NCBI RefSeq assembly: GCF_000151315.2 | Contig: NW_011887306.1 | Location: 762,843 to 826,842, forward strand | From: Capsaspora owczarzaki ATCC 30864 | Lineage: Eukaryota > Opisthokonta > Filasterea | DNA length: 64,000 bases | Direction of reading: 5' to 3' | Shown: piece after piece, positions 30,590-43,253 of the stretch | Numbering within the stretch: position 1 is the first letter of the stretch | Layout: every line of letters begins with the position of its first letter | Program-made: the position numbers and the translations under genes | Notes under the pieces: generated by a model | Database searches by the model: none | The model's input: the letters and a program-made list of their open reading frames with translations, nothing else | What the model was told of the DNA's origin: nothing

Positions 30590-33500
30590 TTAGACGGATG
30601 TTGGGGTGGGAGTCGACGTGGCCAGCGCCGAAGCAGCGTCGCGGGCCTCCTCGATCGTGCACACACTCGAGTCGCAGAACTTATCAGGAGTGATGTCAAT
30701 GTTGCCCACAGCCGAAAAGTCCACCGGCGACAAACCGGCCATCATCTGCTCGTACTCTTCGCGTGAAATGGCCTCGATCGGCATTTGCGCATATGCGTTG
30801 GGGCGACGAGGCAGGAAAGAGATGCCTGCGCGACAAATATTCAGTTGGATGCATCAGAACAGGTTTAGGGCTGAAGCCACAACAGCAACACGACAGCAAA
30901 CCGCCCCCCCCAAAACAACAACATTATCAACAACAACAACAACAACAACAACAACAAAAACCTCACCTTTGAGCTGGTACTGGAAATAGTCCAGAGCAAA
31001 CGGCAGCTGGCCTCCTTCGGTCTGAGGATCAAACGTGACGGTGCAGCTCACCTGCAAGAATAACACAAGCGGCGTGCACATTCAAAAGTGAAACCAAAGT
31101 GTGCTCATTTCACAGTCAAAACAACAGTCACGCGTACTTGATTGTCTGCCCAGTGACGCTGCAGGAAGGATGCAAGCGACAGCTGCTCCCACATGGAAAC
31201 TTCGCTGGCGGCGCGCAAATCTTCACCAACATCGACGGGGAAGGACACAATCATAGTCTTGCTCGAATCTAGCCATCAACAAACGTGAGTGAATGTGTCG
31301 TTTCTCAAAGCAGTATAGAGCTCCTGAACACTACGTACGAACGTCGGGCTCAACATGATAGCCAGCCTTGATGAGGGGCGGAAGCAAATCCGACTGCGCG
31401 GAAACGCGAACGCGACGACGGCAATACCGACTCTCGGGGTAATGCATGCCAGGCGTAGCTCCAGCCAGCAGCGACACTGTGCCACTCGGTTTCACGCTGG
31501 TAGTCTTGATTGAGCGAGGAATGGCAAACTCGTCCGAGAATCTGGCAACACACGACGAACAGAAAAAAATCAGTCAAAAACAACATGTGAAAGTGTTCAA
31601 TCCAGAGCAACTCACTCGCGATCAAGTTCTTGGATGCGCTCGTAGCCCTTGGTGCACCAATCGCGGAATTGGTGAATGCCTGCATCAAAGACAACGCCAG
31701 CAAGTTCAGACAGCCTGCAACACAACAGAATCTCCACGACAGACGAAACTTTGTACCGATTTTCTGCAACTGCAGAGCAATGCCGCTCATACTGCATCCA
31801 ATGCGTCGGTTGCGAAGCAACACACGGTTGCTCTCGGGCCAATGAGTTTGACCTGTCGCCCCTCAACGAGTGAGTCGGTGGTCCAAATACATCCAACTCC
31901 CGAGCAAAAACTGTGTTGGAGCCTCTCACCAAGCGTAACGGTCTTGGCGTACAAGTACGCCGCGTCCAAGGTTGCAAGGAAGTCCTCCAGCGAAGAGTGG
32001 TTGTGGGGGAAGGTTTCCACAAGGCAGCACAGCTCAAAGGACTCGAGTGTTTGCTCGAGGCACGGGTTGCCACCGCTTGCTCGATGATCCTGAGCAAAGA
32101 GCGCGCAAAGTAAGCCAGCGCCAGCCAAAAGCAAAGCAAGCAAACAAAACAAAGGGCCAACACTGGACAAACCTTGCCGTCGGGGAGATTCAGCATGCGA
32201 CTGAACTGACGCATGTTGTCCAGCCACGCAAATCCAGGCTCGCCGTTGTCGACAATGCGCTTGCAAGCGGGGCCATAGTCCATTCCGAGATCCGCAAAGA
32301 TCTGCGCCATGCACATGCCAAAGAAAATGAGTCGATATTCCACCTTGAACAAGTCAACCCAGCAAAAGCACAAACCGAATTGTTCGACGTCCAGGAAAAC
32401 GCTGCGCGTTGCGGGTTGACGGCGTGGTTTTTCAGATCCAAGTACTCTTCGCTGGTTGCCGGGCCGAATGCAATTTCAGCAGTTTGGCGCACCTGTTTGT
32501 TTTCGAAAAAAAATGGCATGTCCAATCATTGAGAACAATGTGGGGAAGCTCCAACGAAAAACACACAAAAAAAAATTCCCAAGATGAAAAAAACTCACAT
32601 TGCCGGAAACGACACACTTGCCAATCAAGTTCATCATGTCCACGATCGCAGTCAACGTGATGGCCTGTCCAGAGCAGCGGTCCAACACATCGCGCAGGCC
32701 AATGTGCAGCTCTTGCAGAGCTCCCGGTCCGCTGCTGTGGCCGCCAAAGCCCTGGGGGGGGATAGAAAGCGACGAAATGAGTGTCGGAGGAATTTAAGCA
32801 CTGGCAAAATACTGGATGATTGTGCAACTTACCTTGATGGGTTGACCAGGACCACGAATTTTGCTGTAGTCGAATTGAACAGGGTTGGTGCCGTCAAAGT
32901 ACGAATCAATCAGAGCGACAACGGATTCAACCCAACCTAATGTGATGTACATCTCCGAGGTGAGAAGGATCCCCCCAAAAAACCCCGAGGCAGACCACAC
33001 TTCAAAAGCAGCACATACCTTCGCGGGAGTCGGCAATTTGAATCGTTTCCACCTTCTTGGACAGATTGACTCCTTTGACAAAGACGCCCTCGGCCTTCTT
33101 GCGCGAGTTTGGTGCAGGTTCAGCGCCCTTGGTATCGAATCCGACTCCAACACTGCGAGGAAAAGTAAAAAAAAAGGTCACAAACCCAAGAACAGTGAGG
33201 GAATTCAGCATCGACGAGGTCGAGCAGAAGAGGCAGCAAAAAGTCAAGCAAAAGACCTTACCCAAGCATCGACATGTCCATCAGGAAGGCAAAGGGCTTG
33301 GAGCGCTTGAGCTCGGGATCGTGCATGCACTCGGTGCTCACAAAAGCGCAGTTGTTCAACGCGGCGAACAGTTCGCGCTCTTCAGTCAACGGCGAGCCCA
33401 TCGCCCAGAGGCCACGGCCCGGAGGGAGGAACTTCATGTGGAACATGCGCTCGTACATGTCTTCTGCGCGCTTCTGAGCCTATGTGGAGCGCAAAAACCA

Positions 33501-34212
33501 ACCAACCAACCAAACAAACAAACAAAACAATGGATGAATCGACAAATCGACTGTGCTTTCTCTGGACAGCAAAACAAACAGCTGCTGCGCGGCTTACCAA
33601 GCCGTGACGCCAAGGGAGACGACGGTTGCTGCACCAGCGGTACTGCATGTTGAACGTGCCTTCAACCACGCGCTGGACGGTCTCAGCCCAGGTCTCGTTG
33701 GAGCCATCGGGCTTCTTGCGCGAGTACGTGCGGCGGTAGACCATCTCGCCGAGACCATTGTAGCCAAACGGCGGCTTGACGTCCTTGAACTTTTCAAGGA
33801 AGCGCTTGCTGAGCAGCGTGCGCGGCGGCTCGCGGCGGTTGGACGGAGCGTACGGGTAGCCGGCAAACTCGGCCGTGCTCTCGTGCAGGGCTCCCGCGGT
33901 CGGCGCAGACGAAGCTGCAGCCGAGGCAGAGATCTTGGCGATCTGGGTGGCCAGACGGCGCACTGGCTGAGCATCGTGCACCGTTCGCAGTGAAGAGTAG
34001 TGATGCCAAGACGCCAACGCGGCGCTGCTGGGACTCGCACGTGCGGCTGCAGTCCAGCCCGACGCTCGCCTGCTGGGCGACGCTGACAGGCATGGCGATG
34101 CACGAGTAAGCTCGAGCAGCGCCGTCGGGGCTGCTGCTGCTGCTGCGGTGGAGGAGTAGATGGAGCATGCGGTGCGCGCCGCTGTCGCCGAGACCACTGC
34201 TGCACGGAGCAT
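30590..34212 (-). CDS. Adenosylcobalamin-dependent (class II) ribonucleoside-triphosphate reductase
   Basis: Fourteen exons: 34212-33598, 33479-33262, 33152-33019, 32936-32833, 32751-32599, 32492-32376, 32301-32173, 32089-31930, 31852-31757, 31679-31616, 31541-31339, 31268-31138, 31051-30967, 30825-30590; 2445 nt, 814 residues. It reduces ribonucleoside triphosphates using a thiyl radical generated from vitamin B12 coenzyme. The chain matches the monomeric Lactobacillus leichmannii-type enzyme: [19 protein letters not shown], active-site Cys in LNNCAFVST (about 250), thiyl Cys in GGNPCLEQ (about 500), its partner 11 residues later (ELCC), [24 protein letters not shown], and the C-terminal CDSSVC pair that relays electrons. 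The first 100 residues are Ala/Ser/Arg-rich with few acidic residues, suggesting mitochondrial import. All 13 introns fit by phase and by family alignment. Confidence 0.95.
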
Positions 34213-35165
34213 TGCTGGGTTTGCGCTACTGTGACGAGCAAAGGAGCATTCAAAGTGAGGACCAGCAATGCACAAAAAGGCGTCCAGTCGAATGGCGGGG
34301 GGGGGGTGGGTGAAGTGGGTGAAGTGGGCGAAGCTCAAGCTCAAAGCTCTCAACGCCAAGACAACTGAGATGTGATATGAAGAGCAGAGCAGACAGGGAC
34401 TCTGTTGCATGTTGTATGGATGGAATGCACAAAAAGTGGACGTGATGTCTGACAACTGCTTTTGTGAGATTGAAACCGTCACACACTGTTATGATCAGAG
34501 ATCCTTCCACGAAGATACGAGTAATGGGTTGATGATGAGAGTGATGATAGGGAAACAAGAGACTTCACTTATACAAAGCGACGAGTGAACACACTCCAAA
34601 TACAGATACACATCAATCCATAACACTCCGCCTTTCTTTCCCCCCCTTTCGAGACAGCAACGACGGAACATTTTGAACGTTACCGAACAGTAGAAAAAGT
34701 AGAGACTGAGCATACATGAGCATGAGCAACTGAGACTTGGAGAATGACTTTTGTTGAGATCACGATGATGTTCATTCGGAAACGATCGGCAAAGTTGACA
34801 CTGGGTTGAATGAATCAAACGCTTTGAACTTCTGAGACGATCCATTGACTTCCTTATTGTCTGTCCAATTTCCCCCCCCCCACTCCCCCACATCGCCTTC
34901 CGCCACCACTTTGCTTCTCCATTTCATTCTCTTGATCTTTGTCGCTTACTGTCCCTTTTTCATTTCAGTCGTTGCTCAGTCTGCTTTTCCCCAAACGGCG
35001 TTTCCCAATCTCGCCCTCTCTCGCCTCCTTTGTTCCCCTCGTTTTCTCCCCCCCCCACCCCCTACCCCAACAACCAACAAACAGAACACCCGTTTCAGTC
35101 CTGTCGCGTCCACAGCACCCCGTATTTTCAGGTCTGCCCTGGTTTAGCAGCAGCAGCAGCCGACA
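34213..35165. other. Divergent promoter region, class II reductase / Trk transporter
   Basis: 950 nt between two divergent start codons. A G-rich motif at about 34299-34331 (a G10 run, then GGG blocks with loops of one to six bases) could form a G-quadruplex about 90 nt upstream of the reductase ATG. C-runs (34873-34882, 35050-35057) and pyrimidine-rich DNA precede the transporter start. No coding sequence recognised. Confidence 0.5.
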
Positions 35166-35442
35166 ATGTCGCACAGCAGTCACAGCAACCCTCCTGCCGA
35201 GTCGGCGTACTTGCGGGAGGGCCAAAAACCCGAATTGTTGTCGTTCCCGTCCGACGACTCTTCTCAGCCTCATCGCGCTTCCTTAGATCAGCAACATCAT
35301 CATCCACAACATCAACATCAACTTCAGGAGGGAGAGGAAGAACAAGATCATCACGAGAACAACAGCAACAACATCTTCCCACTGCCTGCGTCGTCACATG
35401 CTCACTACCCTACGACGATCGCACCACTCTCCACTTCTACTG

Positions 35443-35483
<41 letters not shown>

Positions 35484-35964
35484 ACGACCTCTACTGCTGC
35501 TGCTGCTAGTCTCGGTGCTGGTCTCGGTGGAGACGGCGCAATGCTGTCAGAGTGCTCCACGGCGACTCCGCCGACGCCTGCGACTGCCATCCCGACCGCC
35601 AGCGACGCTGCCAACCCCCTGCCATCCTCATCATCCTCATCATCCTCATCAACATCATCAACATCAACATCACCATCATCATCATCATCGTCGCCAGCGC
35701 CTGGCAGTGCTCCCGTTGACCGCACCGCTCTTTCTTCTTCTTCTTCTGCTGCTGCTGCTCCTCCTGCGCCACTCTCCTCTGACATTGCATCGATTGCCCC
35801 ACTGGCTCATCATCACCATGATTACCAACATCACCATCATCCAAGCACAGGCCGCAGCGCCGTCGACCCTTCGCTGAATCAAAGTCCACAACAACAACAA
35901 AAGCCTGCTTCTCTTGAAAACCGGTTTGACCAGGTTTCAGCAGCCACTGCTCAACTTGCTCAAC

Positions 35965-36000
<36 letters not shown>

Positions 36001-36485
36001 TGACTGCGAGCAATGATGCTGGGAATGCCGTGAACTGGCCGAGCCTGGAATCGGGAAGCGCGACCACTGCTGCTGGAGGAGGTGTGAATGAATCATCACC
36101 ACGCGCCAATGGAAGAAGCATGGAGCAAGCAAACACTAACACCACCACAGCCACTGCCATAGCCACAACGACAGCAGACAAGCACTCTGCAAGCACCGAG
36201 ATTACTCACCTTGCGAGCACTGGCCATCGGGATGAAGCGGAGCAGGAGCAAGTGGACCATGCTGCAAATGGTCATCACGCGAGTCGCGACAAGACCACGA
36301 CCTCAACCACGACGACTCCTCCGACTGCTACGACTACCACGACGACTACTACCCTTGCTTATGCTGCTGCGGACGCCTACCAAGCAGACCCCATCACCGC
36401 TTCGCAGTCGCTCGACCTCGTCAGCTCGTCCACCGCGCTGCTGCTGGCTCCTGCTGAAAAGGACGCGCAAGGCATTTTCCTCCCC

Positions 36486-36556
<71 letters not shown>

Positions 36557-39500
36557 CCCAGACATGCTCGAATCGCCAGCAGCAGCTAGCTTCGACCATC
36601 GCCCGCCAGAACTCCAGCGAACAGATCCGCTTCAGCGAACACACAGCTTGTCGTCCTTTGACTCTGGACAGTCCAACCGCCAGCAGAGCGGCGGCGGGGG
36701 CAGCAGACGCGACAGCCCCGCTCCGAGTCGCAGTTCCCAGCACTTGCCTCCTCGGGGCTCGCGCGGTCTGCGTCAACGCCGGCGACAATCCAAGCGCCAC
36801 AGCATTCACCGACAAAGCACCAACTCGCTGGCCATCAGCATGAGCGAAAACCCGTCCACGGAAACCGACAGCAGTAACCGCTCTCTGTTTGGTGGTCGCT
36901 CACGGCTCGGCCTCTGGCTCCAGATCCAGCTCCGGCCTGTCATGCGTCCCCTGTCGCGTACTTGGCGGCGCATGTGGCGCTCGCCCTTTGGGCTGTGGCT
37001 CATCATCAAGTGGTCCATGTTCTGGTCGTTTGTTTCGCCCCACATCAACTTTTATCGCGTGCACTGGCTGTACATGTTTTGCCTCAGCCTGTTTGGTGGC
37101 GTCATCCTCTACGGCATCCAGCTCAACTCGGCACAGCCCATCGACTTTGTGGATGCGCTGCTCACCGCCGCCAGCTGCATGGGCCAAGCGGGTTTGTCGT
37201 CGTACGACATTTCCTATTCGCCACTGGCCAGTCAAATCGTGATGGCGCTCATCATCATAGCGGCCAGTCCGTGCCTTCTCACGATTGTGCCCGTGATTAT
37301 GCGCAGAATCTACTTTCGCCGGCAGCTGGTCAAGTACGGCCTCTCGCGGTTTCGCTCCGACCTGGCCGAGTATATGGCTCTCAAGCAGCTACTCAAGATT
37401 GTGCCAATCTACTGGATTTCGTGCCACGTTGTTGGCTTTATCGGCTTGTTCATTTTCATGAGCACAGACTCTGGCGCCATCGAGGTCATGACTGTCAACA
37501 ACCAGAGCACGGTGTGGTTTTCCGCCTTTGCCACCATTTCGGCCTTCCAAAACAATGGATTTGGCCTGCTTTCTGCCAATTTCGTTCCGATTGCGCCGTT
37601 CAAATTCCCGCTGGTTTGGCTTGGTCTGATTATCATTTGCGGCAATACGGGCTTCCCGTTGCTGCTCCGCTTGATTGTGGTCGGCCGGTACTACTTGGCC
37701 AAAGGGACCAAAAAGGAGCCCACGTACAAGTTTCTGCTTGATCATCCCCGTCGTTGCTTTACGCACTTGTTTCCTCGCGCGCAGTACCGCTGGTTGCTGC
37801 TCGTGTTCATCTTGCTCTTCCTGGTCCATTTCGTTGCCATGCTGGCGTTCGAGTGGAATGAGATTTCCTTTGCCACGTTTGACGTTGGCGACCGCATCAC
37901 CAACTCCTTCTTCCAGGTCTTCAACGCCCGCACCTGCGGCATGAACAGCCTTGACCTGTCCATCCTCGAGCCGGGCCTGTTGGTCTTGTTTGTGATTATG
38001 ATGTACATTTCGTCGACACCCATCACGGTCGCCTTGCGTAATTCCGAGCTGGACGAGCGCACCTCCGGCAAGAAGGCAACCACCGTCACCGAGCGCGACG
38101 TGTCTGGTGGACTGTGGTCTGCGGCCACTGAAAACTCGACTGCCAACACCATCAACCACCAGGTCAAGCGCGTCATGACGCAAGACTCGATCTTTCTTGC
38201 CGTTTGCATCTTTGTCATTGTCACGATCGAGACGAGTCACATGGAATCCGATCCGCTCAACTACACCTTCTTTAAGATTCTCTTTGAAGTCATCTCCGCG
38301 TATGGCAACGTCGGTCTCACGCTGGGCACGCGAGGCAGCAATGTTCCGTTCTGCGGCTCCTGGTACACTGGCTCCAAGCTCGTCCTAGTTCTCGTTCTGC
38401 TGGTTGGCCGTCACCGTGGTCTGCCCAACTCGATTGACAAGGCCGTCCAAGTTCCTCGCAAAATCTTTAGCACCATGCCCTCACGCCACGCAAGTGACGA
38501 CGAAGATAGCGCTGACGGCGTGTCCTACACGAGCCGACGCTCTCGCCGCGGCCGTTCCAGCAGCACCGGGGTGGTGCGCTTATCGAACGTGAGCAACATT
38601 GCTGCACCATCTGTCGGCGGCGATCTCGGTGATGGCGTGGTCGCGCTCTCGATGGACAATCGTGCCAATCCTGATCCGTCCCACGCGCAAGATTCGGACA
38701 CTGCCTCTGAGGTCAGCGGGTCCGCGTCGTCGTACTCTTCTCGTGGTAGCAGCGACGGACGACGCGGGCGACGCCGTCGCCATGGACGCCGTTCGTCCCG
38801 TCACTCGCGCTCCACGTACAGCAGGGGATCACGTCGTCGGTCGCGCTCGCGCTCTGGGTCGAGCAGCTTTTCTGGCTCGAGCAGTCGCTCGCAATCACCC
38901 ATGCGCAGCAGACCTTCACAGTCGCTTGGTGGTCCAACGGACTTTGAGCTGGTGGAATTGAGCCATTCTGGCGGCATTGCTGCAGCCGAGCAATCTCATC
39001 AGCCACTGCCTGCTGCTGCCATTTCCGTTTCAAACGACGTTACGCTTATCGCTGCCGATGAGTCGGTGTCGTCCGTCCCTCTTCAGCGAAACTATTGGGA
39101 TGTGACGGCCGAACAGCTGGTCGGGCGGGCCAACTCAACGCCGCTGCTGATTGGCAATAGTGCGGCGCTCACGGCGGTCGCAGCCAAGTCAGCACATGAA
39201 GAAGGCACTTTTGCCAATTCGACCTCCGCGGGTGGAGCAGAAGTCTCTGCCCCAGCAACAGCAGCAGCAGCAGCAGCAGCAACAACACCGGCACCAGCTG
39301 CAGCAGCACCTCCTGTGCCTGGCAGTACCGTGCTCAAATCTGGCAACCTGCTTGCCAACTTGTCATTCTTGTCGCTGACCAGCGTGGAAAAGTGGGCTTC
39401 TCATGCCGCGTCGGTCTCGTCTACTGCTACACCCAACAGCGTCTTCCCGCAGCCTGTCCTGCAGCAGCGCGCCATCGAAAGCGTCGCTTCCAGCAGCCTC

Positions 39501-40193
39501 CCGCCAGACTCCGAGCAACCGACCGCGGCATCGTCTGTCCAGCACCTTTCGCCAGCGGTTTCCAGCGTGGATGTTCGTGTCGCCAAGAGCCTGACTGATT
39601 CCGCGCCTGCCACCAATGTGGTTTCGTCAGAGTTGGCTTCTACGACTCCCACTACGACTACTACTCTGGCTGCAGAAACTCGCGGTGGAGTTGCAGGCCC
39701 TTTGCAGCAGCTGGCATCATCTGGCGCCGCGGTAGCGGCCAATGTGGACCCAGCCAAGCTTGCAACTGCCGTCACCAGCACGGCGAGCTCGACCACAGGC
39801 ACGCCCCCGCAAGTCGGCATGCTTGGCCGATCGGCCTCGAACAGTCTCGTCCACCCGCCGCCCCTGAATCTCAATGACTCGCTCAATCACTCCAACCCGT
39901 CGAGTGTCGCGCAAACGCCCGCCTCGTCTCGCCCAATCAGCCCACCAGCGACGGCGGACGCAATCCACTCGTCGCCGTCTCAGGTCCACTTGCAACTGCT
40001 CATTGCCCAGCAACATGCCGCTCGGGCCTTCCAACAAGGCTCCGGTGGTGCCGGCGAGCCAACCGCGTCCGGCCCATCTTCCAGCGGTCTCAGGTCGAAT
40101 CCGCTGTCCTTCCTTCTGCAAACGGGCCCCGACGGCTCGCTCATGTTCCCAACCGTTGTGATGACAGAGCAGCAGCTCCAGCGTCTCCAGCAA

Positions 40194-40225
<32 letters not shown>

Positions 40226-42115
40226 GCAACAACAGCAACAGCCCTCCGATTCAGCGCACGGTCCCTCTGTTGTTGTTGGCACTCGGGGCCTGGGGCACTT
40301 GTCGCGTGCAGCTTCGGATCTCGGTGTCTTGCCGCTGGGCTCACGCAGCCCTGGAGGCCAGCCTGGAGCCACTTCCGGTTTGGCTTTGGGCACTTTCCTG
40401 CCACGGTCACCGCTGGATCAACCGCACCAGCTGGACTTGCGCTACTCGGGCCACAATTCCCCGGCAGCGGTTCCTTCCCCGAGCGCACCCCTGCGGTCTG
40501 GCGAGTTGTCCTCTGCACCGTCCATCACTGGCTTGGATGAGCCGCTCCACATTGGCTTTATTTCATTGGCCCAGCTCGGACCTGCCGGTGTGAACATTGC
40601 GCAAGAGCTGGCGCACCTCGCGGCCAAACCCGTGTCGGCGCAATCGCCTTCCCACCAGCCGTCTGGGTCACCGTTTGGCATGCCTTCGCAGCCTTCGCAA
40701 CTGAGCTTGCAACAGCATGGCGGGCAGTCGCAATCGCACGCGCACGCGCACTCGCACTCGCACTCGCACTCGCAGCCATCGTCTCAGCCACACTCTCAGC
40801 GCGTCACACGTGCCAACTCGCCCGAAAACGAGAGCGATCGCCATCACCATTCTGGCCACCATCACCATTCGCGCCACGGCCACCACCACCACCATCGCGA
40901 TCATGGGTCGTCGCACCACTCGTCCGACACCACTGGAGATGGCCACGCACGCTCGGCTGTGCACAGTCCCGACCATCAGAGCTCGTCGTCGGCGATTGAT
41001 TCTTCGTCGTCGTCGACCCATCATCATCACAGCCACGGTCATCACCACCACCGGTCGCACTCGCGTCATCACGGTTCGCATCACGACGATCATCACCATT
41101 CGCCGTCGCACCACGACGATCGTCCCCACTCGTCCCACCATGACTCTCGCCACCACTCTTCTTCGTCTTCTTCCGCTCATCACGAAGATCGCCATCACCC
41201 GTCGTCGCACCGGGACGATCGTCACCACAGCTCGCTTCGTGACGACGAGCGTCACTCGCGCAGCAGCCCGCATCAAGACCACCATCACAGCAGCAGCAGC
41301 GCCGGCGGTGGTCACCATGAGGGTCCGTCTCATCGCTCGTCGTCAGCCTCGTCGTCGCACCACCATGGAAGCCACCACCATCACCACCACAGCAGCAGCA
41401 GCAGCAGTCATGGCAACCATCACTCGCACGGCAGCAGCAGCCAAAGCTCGAGTCATCACCACGCTAGCCGTCGTCGGCGCGTTCGCCATGTCAGCATTGG
41501 CGAACCTTCCACAGACGAGAGCGACGAGAGCGATGAGAACGACCTTTTGACGTACGGTGTTGTTCCCGACTCGCATGACGCCGACATGGTCATTCTGGGC
41601 GCTACCCCTGCTCGCAAAGTCTTTGTGGCGCAGTCGTCGTCGTCCAGCGAGTCCGATTCCGAGACGTCGCCCTCGGCTTCGCGGCCCAAGTCTCCGAAAA
41701 CGGTCGAGCCCGCTCCTCCGGTCGTCCGCGTCCCTGCCACTGGCGGCTCAACGACCGCCCCTTCTGGCCCAAGCAAATCGGCGGCCACCTTCCGCCGTAT
41801 CTTTTCCAACGGCGGCCTGCTCAGTCTTGGCAGCTCATCCCGAAACTCGCTCGCCCGTGGCTCGACAGACCCCGAGTCTGCAGTGCCCTCGCCTTCCTCT
41901 GCTCCCTCGCTTGCAGCTGTTGCTCTTGCTGCACTGGCCGCCCACCGCGAGACCAAGAAGAGCCACGACTTGTCCCCCAGCAGCACCACTCCAGACATTG
42001 CACCGTCTGCGTCCGTCTCGTCCATGTCACCCTCGAATGCTGCGTCGCTTCACGACTTGAGTGCGCAAGACTCTCCCCTAAGCCGCGATTCGTCCGGCCG
42101 AAGCGACACTTTGCC

Positions 42116-42184
<69 letters not shown>

Positions 42185-42935
42185 CGACGCGTCGTCGCCT
42201 TCCGGCGGGATGGAAGGGGCTGGCTCTCGCCACCGCTCGCAGCAAGAGTTTGCGGCCGAGTCGTCCAACGTCCCGCGCGTCCCGTCCCATCTGTCGTTTG
42301 TTCGGCAATCCTCGGGCCATGGCTCTTCTCATTTGAGTTCTCACCATCACTCGAGCCACCACGGTAGCCACCACCATCATGGCCATCACGGTCATCACCA
42401 CCATCACGAAACGGTCGTCCACTTTGACCTGTCTCCAACCGCGACGTTGCAACAAACGGGTGATCATCATCCCATCAAAACGCCCGCGAGCATGAACGCC
42501 CAACCGCTCAAGTCGGCTCTGGCCAGCAGCAACCGATCAAAGCTTGGCTTGAACGTCCGATCGCAGAGCATGAACAGCCAGTTCTCCATGGAATCGGCCC
42601 ACTCGTCTGCTTCACCAGGCCATCTTCCGCCCTTCTCGGTTGCGTCGACCACTTCGCCCGCCAGCACCCCTCTCAGCACCCATCCCGAGCACAGTCCTTC
42701 CTGGCCAGTCATTAGCAAAGTCCACCACGGCCTTTCGCCGCCCGCCTCGCTGCCCATCACTACCGCTGCCATGGCGTCGTCCGAACCGCTTGCTCCGGTG
42801 GTCGAATCTGCCCTAGCGCCCCCGTCGCACACTGTCGTCGAGCCGCCAGCGCCAGAAGCCACCCTAACTTCTCCCAAGCGCATCCTGTTCTTCCAAGGGC
42901 ACGACGACGACGACGACGATGCCAGCATGGCCTGA
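35166..42935 (+). CDS. TrkH/HKT-type potassium (cation) transporter with giant low-complexity tail
   Basis: One uninterrupted frame of 2589 residues. The transport core lies at about residues 600-1090 and has the four-fold membrane-pore-membrane plan of the Trk/HKT/Ktr family. The pore loops are near 665-675 (SCMGQAGLSS), 795-803 (FQNNGFGLLS), 920-928 (NARTCGMNS) and 1043-1053 (SAYGNVGLTLGT). Each keeps the filter Gly, which in this family goes with K+ rather than Na+ selectivity. The N-terminal 600 residues are Ala/Ser/Thr/His-rich with a pure Gln22 run. The 1500-residue C-terminal tail has an Arg/Ser block (1104-1255), further Gln runs and a His-rich block (about 1856-2105). Plasma membrane location is inferred from fungal Trk proteins. 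The start is the first ATG (MSHSSHSNPPAE). The absence of introns over 7.8 kb is odd for this window. Confidence 0.93.
36489..36554 (+). repeat. Pure (CAG)22 coding for Gln22
   Basis: Twenty-two consecutive CAG codons without an interruption, in the N-terminal region of the Trk-type transporter. Uninterrupted CAG runs are prone to length change. Confidence 0.97.
42117..42182 (+). repeat. Second pure (CAG)22 coding for Gln22
   Basis: Again exactly 22 uninterrupted CAG codons, in the C-terminal tail of the same transporter gene, 5.6 kb from the first run. A third Gln-rich stretch (about 40189-40240) mixes CAG and CAA. Confidence 0.97.
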
Positions 42936-43253
42936 GCTCGAGGGGTTTTGTTAGCTCGGCTGCAGCTCCTCGCTTCTTCTTCTCTGTTCTCTGTTCTCTG
43001 TTCTCTGTTCTCTGTTCTGTTCTGTTCTGTTCTGCTTTCCACTGATGGACTTTTTCCGTTTTCTACTGACGAATTATTTCTGCATCTCGCCGCTTTCTCG
43101 GCTGCTCTTTGTGATGTCAACCCTATCTTTTTTGTTTTGGTTTGTTTTATTGGGTTTTGCATGCATGGGTTGTTCTGCCACTTGTTCTTGTTGTACCTTC
43201 AGGACACTCCTTCTCTTCCACACACCAAGTTTCCAACATTCCAAAGATTGGCG
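42936..43253. other. 3' flank of the transporter gene
   Basis: About 320 nt behind the transporter stop. It starts with a short tandem array of TTCTCTG-type units (42981-43035). No gene is seen. It borders the orphan LRR-family domain fragment on the opposite strand. Confidence 0.5.

Noticed and set aside
34387-34558. Minus-strand frames upstream of the class II reductase that would extend its N-terminus
   Set aside because: The ATG at 34212 begins a plausible presequence; upstream frame sequence is G-run-derived and lacks coding character.
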